Shown in pieces: positions 1 through 5,045 of a stretch of DNA of 5,045 bases. The notes beneath the pieces were generated by a model. That model did no database searches. It saw only the letters and a list, made by a program, of their open reading frames with translations, and was not told the DNA's origin. The stretch's first letter is position 1. Each line of letters opens with the position of its first letter. Origin of the DNA: Chromatiales bacterium (lineage in GTDB: Bacteria > Pseudomonadota > Gammaproteobacteria > Chromatiales > Chromatiaceae); contig JAKSCN010000315.1 of assembly GCA_022360595.1 (NCBI GenBank), positions 1 to 5,045 of the forward strand, read 5' to 3'. The translations under genes were made by a program, and so were the position numbers.

Positions 1-1
1 C

Positions 2-310
2 AAGCAGGATATCGCGGGAGTGCGCCAGAGCTATTTCTCGGACATTCGTCACCTTATCGGGCAGAAACTGAAACGTGACGTCCAGGCAGATACCATTATT
101 ACCAACCGGCAAGTCGCTGCTCAGCAGGCGGTAAAACGCGGCGACAAAGTTGTCATTATGGCAAAATCCAGTAGTGTTCAAATACATACAGCAGGAAAAG
201 CGCTTGAAAGCGGCGCCATTGGCAAACGCATTCGCGTTACCAATCACAGTTCAGGTAAAGAGATAGAGGCCACAGTGATCAAACCCGGCTTTGTTGCGGT
301 CAGTTTTTAA
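2..310 (+). CDS. flgA: Flagellar P-ring assembly chaperone FlgA (C-terminal part, 5' end outside window)
   Basis: FlgA is a periplasmic chaperone needed to assemble FlgI into the P ring of the flagellar basal body. The open frame enters from the left edge and its last 102 codons are visible; the GTG at 20 is only an internal codon. The visible part matches the C-terminal half of the SAF/ChapFlgA domain: a 'RGDKVVIMAKSSSVQIHTAG' stretch, then 'GKALESGAIGKRIRVTN', the 'NHSSGKEIEATV' turn and a final hydrophobic 'PGFVAVSF' ending. This Gly-rich 'G..G..I.V.N..S.+...V' pattern is typical of the family C-terminus. The signal peptide and N-terminal domain lie outside the window. Its position directly before flgM and flgN is a common proteobacterial arrangement and supports the call. 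No strong terminator follows it, so some read-through into flgM is possible. Confidence 0.93.
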   Translation, partial: KQDIAGVRQSYFSDIRHLIGQKLKRDVQADTIITNRQVAAQQAVKRGDKVVIMAKSSSVQIHTAGKALESGAIGKRIRVTNHSSGKEIEATVIKPGFVAVSF

Positions 311-380
311 TACTACGCTAATGTTGATGTGATTAAATTCATAAAACCATGTCTTGGATGCATAAATTTTCGATAATTGT

Positions 381-407
381 TAAAGTTCCCCTATGGTGCG
401 CCGTTAA
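381..407 (+). promoter_or_regulatory. Sigma-28 (FliA) promoter for flgM
   Basis: The -35 element TAAAGTTC (381-388) is followed by exactly 11 bases and then the -10 element GCCGTTAA (400-407). The enterobacterial FliA consensus is TAAAGTTT-N11-GCCGATAA, so 14 of 16 positions match and the spacing is ideal. Transcription should start near 413-415, leaving a leader of about 30 bases before the flgM ATG. The match is seen directly; activity is inferred. A sigma-28 promoter here fits the known autoregulatory loop in which FliA drives its own anti-sigma factor. Confidence 0.88.
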
Positions 408-433
408 AGCTAGCAGGTTATTCTAATAGAGAC

Positions 434-440
434 AGGTGAG
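434..440 (+). promoter_or_regulatory. Ribosome binding site of flgM
   Basis: AGGTGAG sits just upstream of the ATG at 443. The purine core AGGTG ends four bases before the start, which is slightly close but usable, and it supports the chosen flgM start. Confidence 0.6.
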
Positions 441-442
441 AC

Positions 443-772
443 ATGAGCGTGGAAATGAATGGTCTATCAGGCCGCATAACACAAGGTACCGGTGAAGGTA
501 GCCAAACCAGTGCCACAGGGACAGCCGGTTCTCAAACCGCGCAAAATCCCGTTGCCCCAACCAGCAACGACACAGTCAACCTAACCAGCTCCGCCACTAA
601 TCTGCAGCAGCTAACCTCGGCTGTAGCGGCCATGCCCGTTGTCGATGCGCAGCGTGTTAACGATGTGCAACGCGCCGTCGGTACTGGCAGTTTTCAATTT
701 GAACCGGCTACAGCAGCCGATAACATGATCACTCAGGAACGGGATCTCGCCCTTCTTGAGATCTCTAAGTAA
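443..772 (+). CDS. flgM: Anti-sigma-28 factor FlgM
   Basis: FlgM binds and inhibits the flagellar sigma factor FliA until the hook-basal body is complete, and is then exported through the flagellar secretion apparatus so that late genes can be expressed. The protein has 109 residues, within the usual 90-110. Residues 10-55 are low in complexity and rich in Ser, Thr, Gly and Gln, consistent with the disordered secreted N-terminal half. The conserved sigma-binding C-terminal half is clear: 'DAQRVNDVQRAVGTGSFQFE' at 68-87, then 'PATAADNMITQERDLALLE' at 88-106. These match the family pattern of 'RV..+..AI..G.Y....IA..ml..E..L'. The ATG at 443 has an adjacent AGGTGAG and lies about 30 bases downstream of the expected sigma-28 start site. 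flgN follows after eight bases, so the two are surely cotranscribed. Confidence 0.93.
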   Translation: MSVEMNGLSGRITQGTGEGSQTSATGTAGSQTAQNPVAPTSNDTVNLTSSATNLQQLTSAVAAMPVVDAQRVNDVQRAVGTGSFQFEPATAADNMITQERDLALLEISK

Positions 773-775
773 GGA
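771..775 (+). promoter_or_regulatory. Ribosome binding site of flgN, overlapping the flgM stop
   Basis: AAGGA starts within the flgM TAA stop (770-772) and lies five bases before the flgN ATG. The overlap suggests that ribosomes finishing flgM restart on flgN. Confidence 0.65.
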
Positions 776-780
776 TTGGT

Positions 781-1266
781 ATGGACGTTTCCGCAGACCA
801 GATCGCACAATTCACAGCTATACTCACCAGCGAACTCGAGTCTGCCCGTCAGCTCAATAAAATTCTCGACCGAGAGCATCAAGCGCTAACCAGCGGCGAT
901 CCAGAACAGATTCTGGTCGCCGCTGACGATAAGCAACACCAGATGCAAGAGACCCTGAAACGTCTGACCGAACGCAACCGCTTTCTCCAAACGCTGAATC
1001 TCCCGCCTGGCAATAAGGGCGCAGAACAGTTTGTCGGTTTCATCCCGAACGACGCACCTGCACACGATCTCTGGGGTGAAATAGAGGAGCTGGCCAAAAC
1101 ACTGCGGGATAAAAACGAAGTGAATGGCGGCATTGTCTCCCTGGCCCAACGGCACACCCGCCAGGCCCTGGATATTCTCAGCGGTAAGATATACTCCGGC
1201 GATACTTATGGACGTGGTGGCGAGCGCCAGTCCGGCCCATCGGCTCCGCCCATTGCCAAAGCATAA
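781..1266 (+). CDS. flgN: Flagellar export chaperone FlgN
   Basis: FlgN is a cytoplasmic chaperone that holds the hook-filament junction proteins FlgK and FlgL and delivers them to the flagellar export gate. The 161-residue product is mostly helical by composition. The N-terminal helical pattern is typical: 'LTSELESARQLNKILDREHQ' at 15-34, then a 'K..QM.ETLKRLTERNRFLQ' helix at about 51-70. Residues 96-136 form further helices ending 'TRQALDILSG'. The C-terminal tail (about 138-161) is rich in Gly, Ser and Pro and probably flexible. The ATG at 781 is preceded by AAGGA (771-775), which overlaps the flgM stop codon, so the two genes are probably translationally coupled. FlgN sequences diverge strongly, so the call rests on pattern plus neighbourhood. 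Confidence 0.88.
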   Translation: MDVSADQIAQFTAILTSELESARQLNKILDREHQALTSGDPEQILVAADDKQHQMQETLKRLTERNRFLQTLNLPPGNKGAEQFVGFIPNDAPAHDLWGEIEELAKTLRDKNEVNGGIVSLAQRHTRQALDILSGKIYSGDTYGRGGERQSGPSAPPIAKA

Positions 1267-1310
1267 TCCCCCATACATTCGTTGTGACTGTTGTCAGGTA
1301 GTTGCCAACC

Positions 1311-2072
1311 ATGTTCAAGGCCATAAAAGAAGCAATTTGGGGACGTCATGACGACGAACCACAGGTTGTGGCAACCCATGACATAGTCGAAAAGAACCAG
1401 ATCACGGCGCTCCTTGTTCAAACTTTCAAGGCGCATACTCTGCTCAACGCCAGCTTCAGCGACAGTACCGAACTCTATAACACCACCCTGCTGGGCATTT
1501 ATGATGAATACGATTTCATCGTACTGGATGAGATAAACCCCAAAAAAGGGCACCGCCTGCTACTGGAGCAGAAAGAGATCCTGCTTAATGGACGGGTCGA
1601 CGGAGTAGAGATGCGGTTTCGCTGTAAGCTGCTGGAACCACGCGAAAAGAACGGTATCTCTTACTACAAAATGGAGATGCCCCAAAAGATCTATTTTCTA
1701 CAGCGGCGCAAGGACTATAGGGTTTCGGCCCGCGGGGCCAACATCCAATTTCGCGCTCAAGGCGGCCAACAGAATCCGCGATTGATTAACGGCTACTTGA
1801 ACGATCTGTCCCGGTCCGGCGCGGGCATTACCGTCAATGAGCTGGTTGATCTGAATAAGGGCGACATCATACCGACCTGTAAAATCACCCTGCCGGATGG
1901 CGGTGAAGCGATCTTCTCCCTGCAAGTGTGCTTCTGTTGGCGGGATACCTCACGCGGAATAACCCGCATCGGCGGCCGCTTTGAGCAGATCGACCGAATC
2001 AGCTCACAGAAGATAAGGAAGTTGATTAACGAAATGCAGCGGGCAATAGCCAAACGCCTGCACGGTACTTAG
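1311..2072 (+). CDS. YcgR-like flagellar brake protein with PilZ domain
   Basis: This is a predicted cyclic di-GMP receptor that slows or reorients the flagellar motor when c-di-GMP is high, as YcgR does in enterobacteria. The 253-residue protein has a YcgR-type N-terminal beta domain (about 25-125) and a C-terminal PilZ domain (about 128-245). Both c-di-GMP-binding signatures are intact: RKDYR (RxxxR) at 133-137, just after the interdomain 'KIYFLQR' linker, and DLSRSG (DxSxxG) at 165-170. The typical 'RIGGRFEQI' strand (219-227) and a basic C-terminal helix follow. The ATG at 1311 was preferred to the in-frame TTG at 1302 because a CAGGTA stretch (1295-1300) is too close to the TTG; its spacing to the ATG is slightly long. 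The gene lies 44 bases after flgN, likely in the same sigma-28 transcript. I assign no firm symbol because YcgR orthology cannot be shown here. Confidence 0.87.
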   Translation: MFKAIKEAIWGRHDDEPQVVATHDIVEKNQITALLVQTFKAHTLLNASFSDSTELYNTTLLGIYDEYDFIVLDEINPKKGHRLLLEQKEILLNGRVDGVEMRFRCKLLEPREKNGISYYKMEMPQKIYFLQRRKDYRVSARGANIQFRAQGGQQNPRLINGYLNDLSRSGAGITVNELVDLNKGDIIPTCKITLPDGGEAIFSLQVCFCWRDTSRGITRIGGRFEQIDRISSQKIRKLINEMQRAIAKRLHGT

Positions 2073-2093
2073 GGCCTGCTAGGGCCTGTTTTT
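2072..2093 (+). terminator. Rho-independent terminator of the flgM-flgN-pilZ unit
   Basis: The arms 2072-2077 (GGGCCT) and 2082-2087 (GGGCCT) pair as RNA through four G-C pairs flanked by two G-U pairs, with a four-base GCTA loop. A G and then five T residues (2089-2093) follow. The hairpin starts in the pilZ stop codon and lies over the stop codon of the convergent gene. There is no T-tract on the opposite strand, so it should work only for + strand transcription. The stem is short, so termination may be partial. Confidence 0.6.
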
Positions 2094-2693
2094 ATAACGC
2101 TCCAGATCCTCAGGGCGATCCAGATCCCACAAGGTTTCCAACTCACACCACCGCCAATTCAGGGCAGCCAGACGCTCTCGGGTAACACCCAACACCTGAT
2201 CACTCCCCCAGAGAATATTATCAAACAACGAAGGGTGAAAACGCCTTAACCCCAACAGCACATATCCCCCATCTTCCGCCGGCCCCAGCACCGCGTCACT
2301 GCCCGCCGCCAACCAGCTCAGCACTTGCTGGAGATGCCCTTCAGTCAATGCCGGGCAATCGGCGCCAATCAGCACCACAGCATCCGTTTCAGCCAACCCT
2401 TGCCGGGCGGCAAAAGCCATACGCGCCCCCAGGTCCTCACCCTGCTGCACCTGCAGCTCTACCCCATACTCCTCGGAGAATTGATTAAAAACAGGATGAG
2501 CGCTATCGGGTGCGCACCAACACACCACAGCACACAGCTTCGAGCGCACAACATGTTCAACGGTGCCTCTCAGCAGCTTAGTGTAGAGTCGGGCCGCTCC
2601 CTCATACCCCAGGGCGGGCGCCAGCCGGGTCTTCACCTGCCCCACTTCCGGAGCCTTGGCAAAGATCAAGAGTTTTGCGTTGGGGAACTGCAT
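2079..2693 (-). CDS. rSAM/selenodomain-associated transferase 1 (TIGR04282-type, CofC/MobA-like, DUF2064)
   Basis: The 204-residue protein has the nucleotide-diphosphosugar transferase (GT-A) fold of DUF2064. Visible motifs are the N-terminal nucleotide-binding loop FAKAPEVGQVKTRLAP (11-26), 'QGEDLGARM' (84-92), the acidic GADCPAL (110-116) and GPAEDGGYVLLGL (137-149), followed by the 'TLWDLDRPEDLERY' ending (187-200). These are the conserved blocks of the family named for co-occurrence with the ArsS-type radical SAM gene found two genes upstream. Related folds in CofC and MobA transfer nucleotides; the true substrate here is unknown, and a nucleotidyl- or glycosyl-transfer step on an arsenosugar or lipid intermediate is only inference. 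The ATG at 2693 overlaps the previous gene by 28 bases and has AGGTA (2704-2700) about six bases upstream. No signal peptide or membrane segment is seen. Confidence 0.9.
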   Translation of the reverse strand: MQFPNAKLLIFAKAPEVGQVKTRLAPALGYEGAARLYTKLLRGTVEHVVRSKLCAVVCWCAPDSAHPVFNQFSEEYGVELQVQQGEDLGARMAFAARQGLAETDAVVLIGADCPALTEGHLQQVLSWLAAGSDAVLGPAEDGGYVLLGLRRFHPSLFDNILWGSDQVLGVTRERLAALNWRWCELETLWDLDRPEDLERYKNRP

Positions 2694-3373
2694 TGACGAT
2701 ACCTGGCTGCCAAGACCTTTGGATCACTACCCAGTGCATAGGCCAGGCGCAATCGCCACATCAATCCAATGGTGCGGAGAATACCCCCCTGCTCCCAGCG
2801 CCGACTTGAGGTGGTCAGTCGATGTTTTAGGCAGAGGGGAAGTCCGGTCTGCTTCAGCTTCTTACTTAGTGCGATATCTTCCATCAGTGGGATATTGGGA
2901 AAACCGCCCGATTGCAGAAACAGCGGGCGACTGACAAAAATACCTTGATCCCCCGTGGCAATCCCGCTCAGTCTTGAACGAAGATTCATCATCCATTCAA
3001 CCACCCGCAACATGGGGTGTTTGCCACTCAAGGTGACATCAAATCGCCCCCAACCTTTCCGGGTTGTCTCCATACCTTCCAGAATCAATCGGTCAGCGCT
3101 ATCCGGCAGAGCCGTATCGGCATGCAGGAACCAGAAGATATCCCCCTCCGCGGCATCAGCCCCCACTGTCATCTGTCCGGCGCGCCCGGCTGGAGAGCGC
3201 AATAGTTGATCAACCCAGGGGGCGGCCCGCTCAACCGTATCGTCCCGACTGCCGCCATCCACCACGATCACCTCATGACCACACTCCCGCATTGGCTGTA
3301 GGCTCGTTAGCAGCGACTCAATGACAGCGCCTTCATTCAAACAGGGGATGATAATGGAGACCCGGGCTACCAT
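2666..3373 (-). CDS. rSAM/selenodomain-associated transferase 2 (TIGR04283-type glycosyltransferase, family 2-like)
   Basis: This is a predicted GT-A glycosyltransferase of 235 residues. Visible motifs are SIIIPCLNE (6-14) at the first strand, the nucleotide-binding VVDGGSRDDT (37-46), a 'GRAGQM' block (63-68), the metal-binding FLHADT (82-87, an HAD variant of DxD), GDQGIF (141-146) and the catalytic-loop MEDIALSKKLK (164-174) with the Glu-Asp pair. A 'TTSSRRWEQGG' segment (187-197) and an amphipathic C-terminal helix follow. This set is typical of the TIGR04283 family, seen beside ArsS-type radical SAM proteins. Donor and acceptor are unknown. The start is uncertain: the ATG at 3373 is five bases after the arsS stop, while a GTG at 3379 would overlap that stop by one base (TAGTG). 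Neither has a strong ribosome binding site, and both imply coupling to arsS. The 3' end overlaps the next gene by 28 bases. Confidence 0.9.
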   Translation of the reverse strand: MVARVSIIIPCLNEGAVIESLLTSLQPMRECGHEVIVVDGGSRDDTVERAAPWVDQLLRSPAGRAGQMTVGADAAEGDIFWFLHADTALPDSADRLILEGMETTRKGWGRFDVTLSGKHPMLRVVEWMMNLRSRLSGIATGDQGIFVSRPLFLQSGGFPNIPLMEDIALSKKLKQTGLPLCLKHRLTTSSRRWEQGGILRTIGLMWRLRLAYALGSDPKVLAARYRQCSSPTQNS

Positions 3374-3378
3374 CGCCA

Positions 3379-4344
3379 CTACTCAGCCAGTGCTCCACCA
3401 CAACTGCTTCCCTGTCCGGCAGTGCAGCCATAGCAGTGTTCACCGATTCGAATGGGCCAATCGGTGATATCGGTATGCACCAACTCCCTCAGATGAATCC
3501 GCTCCCGCTGGTCGTGAGCGACCGGCATCTTCAGCATCTGATTGAAGTCACAGTCGTAGACATAACCCTGCCAATCGACACTCAGTAGATTACGACACAT
3601 CACTGTGTCCAGATTAGTGGGGCTAAAGGAGGACTTCAGCAGCGCCAGATAGTCGTCAAACTGCCCTTTCGACAGCAGCATACTGCCAAAGCGGCTGATC
3701 GGCATATTGGTTATGGTAAATAGCTGATTGAACTCAATCCCATAACCCTCTTTCAGCTTCTGCTTGTAGTCATCTTCCAAGGCGCCCTGCGGTGGCGGTA
3801 AATTGGGCCCCTGAGGATTGAACACCAGATTCAGTACCAGGCCACTACCTTCAATACCGTAGCCCCACCGGTTCAGGCGCTGTAGCCCGGCAATGCTGGC
3901 CTGAAACACCCCTTTACCGCGCTGATGATCAACATTTTCCTTCAGATAACAGGGCATGGAGGCGACAACTTCAACACCCTGCACGGCTAGAAATTCAGCC
4001 AGCGTCTCGTAGCCGATCTCTTCCAGAATAGTCAGGTTACACCGATCCAGCACGCGCACACCCAGCGCACGTGCCTCGGTGACCAAATATCTGAATTCAC
4101 CATTCATCTCCGGCGCGCCGCCGGTCAAATCCAGCGTGCTCACCTGCTGTTGCTCAAGGAATTCGAGCACCTGGTCAACCGTCTCACGGTCCATCAACTC
4201 AGTGCGTTTCGGCCCGGCATTTACATGACAGTGGGTACAACTCTGATTGCAGAGATACCCCAAATTAACCTGGAGCGTGTCGATCTTACCTCTGGAAATG
4301 GCGGGAAACGTGGTTGGAAACAGAAGATGCGCTGTATCTAGCAT
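3379..4344 (-). CDS. arsS: Arsenosugar biosynthesis radical SAM protein ArsS (radical SAM/Cys-rich domain, DUF3641)
   Basis: ArsS is a radical S-adenosylmethionine enzyme that joins a 5'-deoxyadenosyl group to dimethylarsenite, made by ArsM, as an early step to arsenosugars. The 321-residue product has the N-terminal 'TLQVNLGYLCNQSCTHCHVN' block (23-42) with the iron-sulfur CxxxCxxC motif at C32, C36 and C39. The SAM-binding 'LTGGAPEMN' (73-81) follows. Conserved family segments include 'VASMPCYL' (127-134) and 'VFNPQGPNLPPPQ' (174-186). The C-terminal DUF3641 part has C250, C265 in 'YVYDCDFNQM', and the hallmark 'CYGCTAGQGSSCGG' (304-317). Some homologues use selenocysteine in this C-terminal region; here every position is a cysteine codon and there is no in-frame TGA. 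The ATG at 4344 gives the usual N-terminus. It heads a coupled operon with two transferases; arsM is not in the window. Function is inferred from family membership. Confidence 0.92.
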   Translation of the reverse strand: MLDTAHLLFPTTFPAISRGKIDTLQVNLGYLCNQSCTHCHVNAGPKRTELMDRETVDQVLEFLEQQQVSTLDLTGGAPEMNGEFRYLVTEARALGVRVLDRCNLTILEEIGYETLAEFLAVQGVEVVASMPCYLKENVDHQRGKGVFQASIAGLQRLNRWGYGIEGSGLVLNLVFNPQGPNLPPPQGALEDDYKQKLKEGYGIEFNQLFTITNMPISRFGSMLLSKGQFDDYLALLKSSFSPTNLDTVMCRNLLSVDWQGYVYDCDFNQMLKMPVAHDQRERIHLRELVHTDITDWPIRIGEHCYGCTAGQGSSCGGALAE

Positions 4345-4357
4345 AGTCTTGAACTAA

Positions 4358-4363
4358 CTCCTC
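4358..4363 (-). promoter_or_regulatory. Ribosome binding site of arsS
   Basis: On the minus strand GAGGAG lies 13 bases before the arsS ATG at 4344. The sequence is a strong Shine-Dalgarno match but the spacing is longer than usual. No other start codon nearby opens the frame, so it still supports this start. Confidence 0.5.
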
Positions 4364-4765
4364 ATCTGGCTCTGCCGGTAAGTGGTTACCATAGTGATAG
4401 CTGACAAGTCACACCACCCTATGATCTATAACAACACACTCTTTGCGGACTAGCCTCTTTCTAAATTGCGTAAGGTCCCTCTACCTCATTCCGGATAGGA
4501 CGGTAAAGGCTCCTTCACTCACAATATAGGAAAAACATATCCTTAATTGCACCAGGATAAAGAATTTTTCTCCTGAGCGGAATAGCAGGCCACAGCAGAT
4601 CTTATCGATTCAAGATGTTACATAGTGGCCAGTCTTCCATATACGCAGCAGTTCTCTCTCTGGATGCATAATCCACTGATGTATCAGGGCTATCGATCAC
4701 TATACAGAAGAGAGGTCACAGAAATATCACACTACACACACCGCTTCTCTCAAGGCATAACCCAA
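4364..4765. other. Intergenic region upstream of arsS without a convincing gene
   Basis: About 400 bases between the arsS leader and the terminator of the next gene hold no frame with a family-like protein on either strand; the longest apparent peptides are under 20 codons and lack ribosome binding sites. The region should contain the arsS promoter, but I found no convincing -35/-10 pair. The best AT-rich box is TATATT on the minus strand (4527-4522), whose upstream half is poor. A dyad at 4530-4575 is listed separately. The size is generous for a simple promoter, so a regulator site, small RNA or gene remnant is possible. Confidence 0.5.
4530..4575. repeat. Nested inverted repeats with two competing hairpin pairings
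   Basis: TATCCT (4538-4543) and AGGATA (4554-4559) are perfect inverted arms with a ten-base loop. They are flanked by a second complementary pair, GAAAAA (4530-4535) and TTTTTC (4565-4570). CAGGA (4553-4557) can instead pair with TCCTG (4571-4575), so the central AGGA block has two mutually exclusive partners. On the minus strand, the direction of arsS, the first hairpin is followed by TGTTTTT. The pairings are visible; any regulatory role is speculative, as AT-rich intergenic DNA forms such repeats by chance. Confidence 0.35.
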
Positions 4766-4790
4766 AAGCCCCTACCAAAGGCAGGGGCTT
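4762..4790 (-). terminator. Rho-independent terminator of the phytase-like gene
   Basis: A perfect 8-base inverted repeat AAGCCCCT (4766-4773) / AGGGGCTT (4783-4790) has a further CC/GG pair around an AAA centre. On the minus strand the stem ends in four T residues and GGG. It begins 29 bases past the stop codon of the gene ending at 4820, so it most likely ends that transcript and separates it from arsS. The T-tract is short, partly formed by the stem itself. Confidence 0.75.
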
Positions 4791-4819
4791 AGGGAAAAGA
4801 GAATGATCTACTTTGAGTA

Positions 4820-5045
4820 CTACAGATCAATGCGCAAAAAACGCGTCTCCCCGAGAGCGTCATCCAATCCATCGTTATCCGTCACGATGTACAGTTTTCC
4901 ATCCTGGCCCAGAGCCATACCTTCCGGCTTGTCCGGCACCCAGGCGGTTCCATTCGAGAGATCGGGCAGCAGATCCCGCACCAATGCCTTGTTTAGTACC
5001 GGGTAGGTAAAACCCTCCATTGTCACAGCGGATGCAAGGTTGATC
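4820..5045 (-). CDS. Phytase-like esterase-domain protein (C-terminal part, 5' end outside window)
   Basis: The last 74 codons of a gene that continues beyond the right edge are visible; the frame is open to the window end, so the GTG at 5026 is only an internal codon. The fragment matches the C-terminus of the 'esterase-like activity of phytase' domain (PF13449): a 'VLNKALVRDL' strand-helix, then 'DKPEGMALGQDGKLYIVTDN' at 38-57 and a closing 'GETRFLRIDL'. The 'K.EG.A...DG.LY.V.DND' signature is the most conserved part of this beta-propeller family, whose members are usually exported and often have phosphatase or unassigned hydrolase roles. The substrate cannot be told from this fragment. The gene stops with TAG at 4820-4822 and is followed by a hairpin terminator, so it appears independent of arsS although on the same strand. 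Confidence 0.8.
   Translation of the reverse strand, partial: INLASAVTMEGFTYPVLNKALVRDLLPDLSNGTAWVPDKPEGMALGQDGKLYIVTDNDGLDDALGETRFLRIDL

Noticed and set aside
335..369. Imperfect dyad after flgA (AAATT...AATTT with CCA/TGG and CAT/ATG inner pairs) as a terminator
   Set aside because: The stem is interrupted and AT-rich and no T-tract follows beyond the stem itself; it may be chance.
369..376. TTCGATAA as a second sigma-28 -10 element
   Set aside because: The only TAAA-type -35 upstream (about 342-349) would leave a 19-base spacer, far from the 11 required; the promoter at 381-407 is much better.
886..1278. 130-residue minus-strand frame opposite flgN, and a 92-residue one at 879-1157
   Set aside because: Both are antisense shadows of flgN, which has a family match, a ribosome binding site and operon context; the shadow proteins show no recognisable domain.
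1302..1310. TTG at 1302 as start of the PilZ gene
   Set aside because: The purine-rich CAGGTA is only one base from the TTG, and an ATG three codons later gives a normal N-terminus.
1206..1553. 115-residue minus-strand frame across the flgN-pilZ junction
   Set aside because: Antisense to two well-supported genes, with no recognisable motif.
2325..2934. Plus-strand frames of 123 and 92 residues over the transferase genes
   Set aside because: They lie opposite conserved transferase genes, overlap each other and carry no family motif.
2955..3324. Three overlapping plus-strand frames of 62-86 residues
   Set aside because: Pro/Arg/Ser-rich translations typical of antisense reading of the glycosyltransferase gene.
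4612..4672. Short peptides of 18-19 codons on both strands in the arsS upstream gap
   Set aside because: No ribosome binding site and no family resemblance; expected by chance in 400 bases.
4676..4687. CTGAT-GT-ATCAG inverted repeat as an operator
   Set aside because: Only five-base arms, single copy and no recognisable regulator motif.
4803..5010. Two plus-strand frames of 65-67 residues at the right end
   Set aside because: Antisense shadows of the phytase-like gene, which has a clear conserved signature on the minus strand.

Overview
The window looks like a piece of a gammaproteobacterial chromosome, possibly from a sulfur-oxidizing or Chromatiales-like lineage. The case for that group is the flagellar gene order flgA-flgM-flgN-PilZ together with an ArsS-type radical SAM cassette. 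This placement is inference from gene content only; there is no rRNA or other taxonomic marker here. No mobile element, CRISPR array, tRNA or rRNA was seen.

Left part (1-2072, + strand): the 3' end of flgA (P-ring assembly chaperone), then a 132-base gap carrying a near-consensus sigma-28 (FliA) promoter. This is followed by flgM (anti-sigma-28), flgN (chaperone for hook-associated proteins) and a YcgR-like PilZ gene whose c-di-GMP-binding residues are intact. The last three genes form a compact unit that ends in a hairpin plus T-tract lying across the pilZ stop codon. Together they would link late flagellar gene control, secretion of filament-junction proteins and c-di-GMP braking of motility.

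Middle part (2079-4344, - strand, convergent with the flagellar unit): a tightly coupled three-gene operon. In transcription order it encodes an ArsS-family radical SAM/Cys-rich protein, a family 2-like glycosyltransferase (rSAM/selenodomain-associated transferase 2, TIGR04283 type) and a CofC/MobA-like transferase (rSAM/selenodomain-associated transferase 1, TIGR04282 type). ArsS acts in arsenosugar synthesis after arsenite methylation. The biochemical roles of the two partner transferases are, to my knowledge, not established, so this is the most interesting part of the window.

Right part (4345-5045): about 475 bases without a convincing gene. It contains the arsS ribosome binding site, a dyad with two competing hairpin pairings, and a clear GC-rich hairpin that probably terminates the next gene. 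That gene, on the - strand and cut by the window end, encodes the C-terminus of a phytase-like esterase-domain protein.
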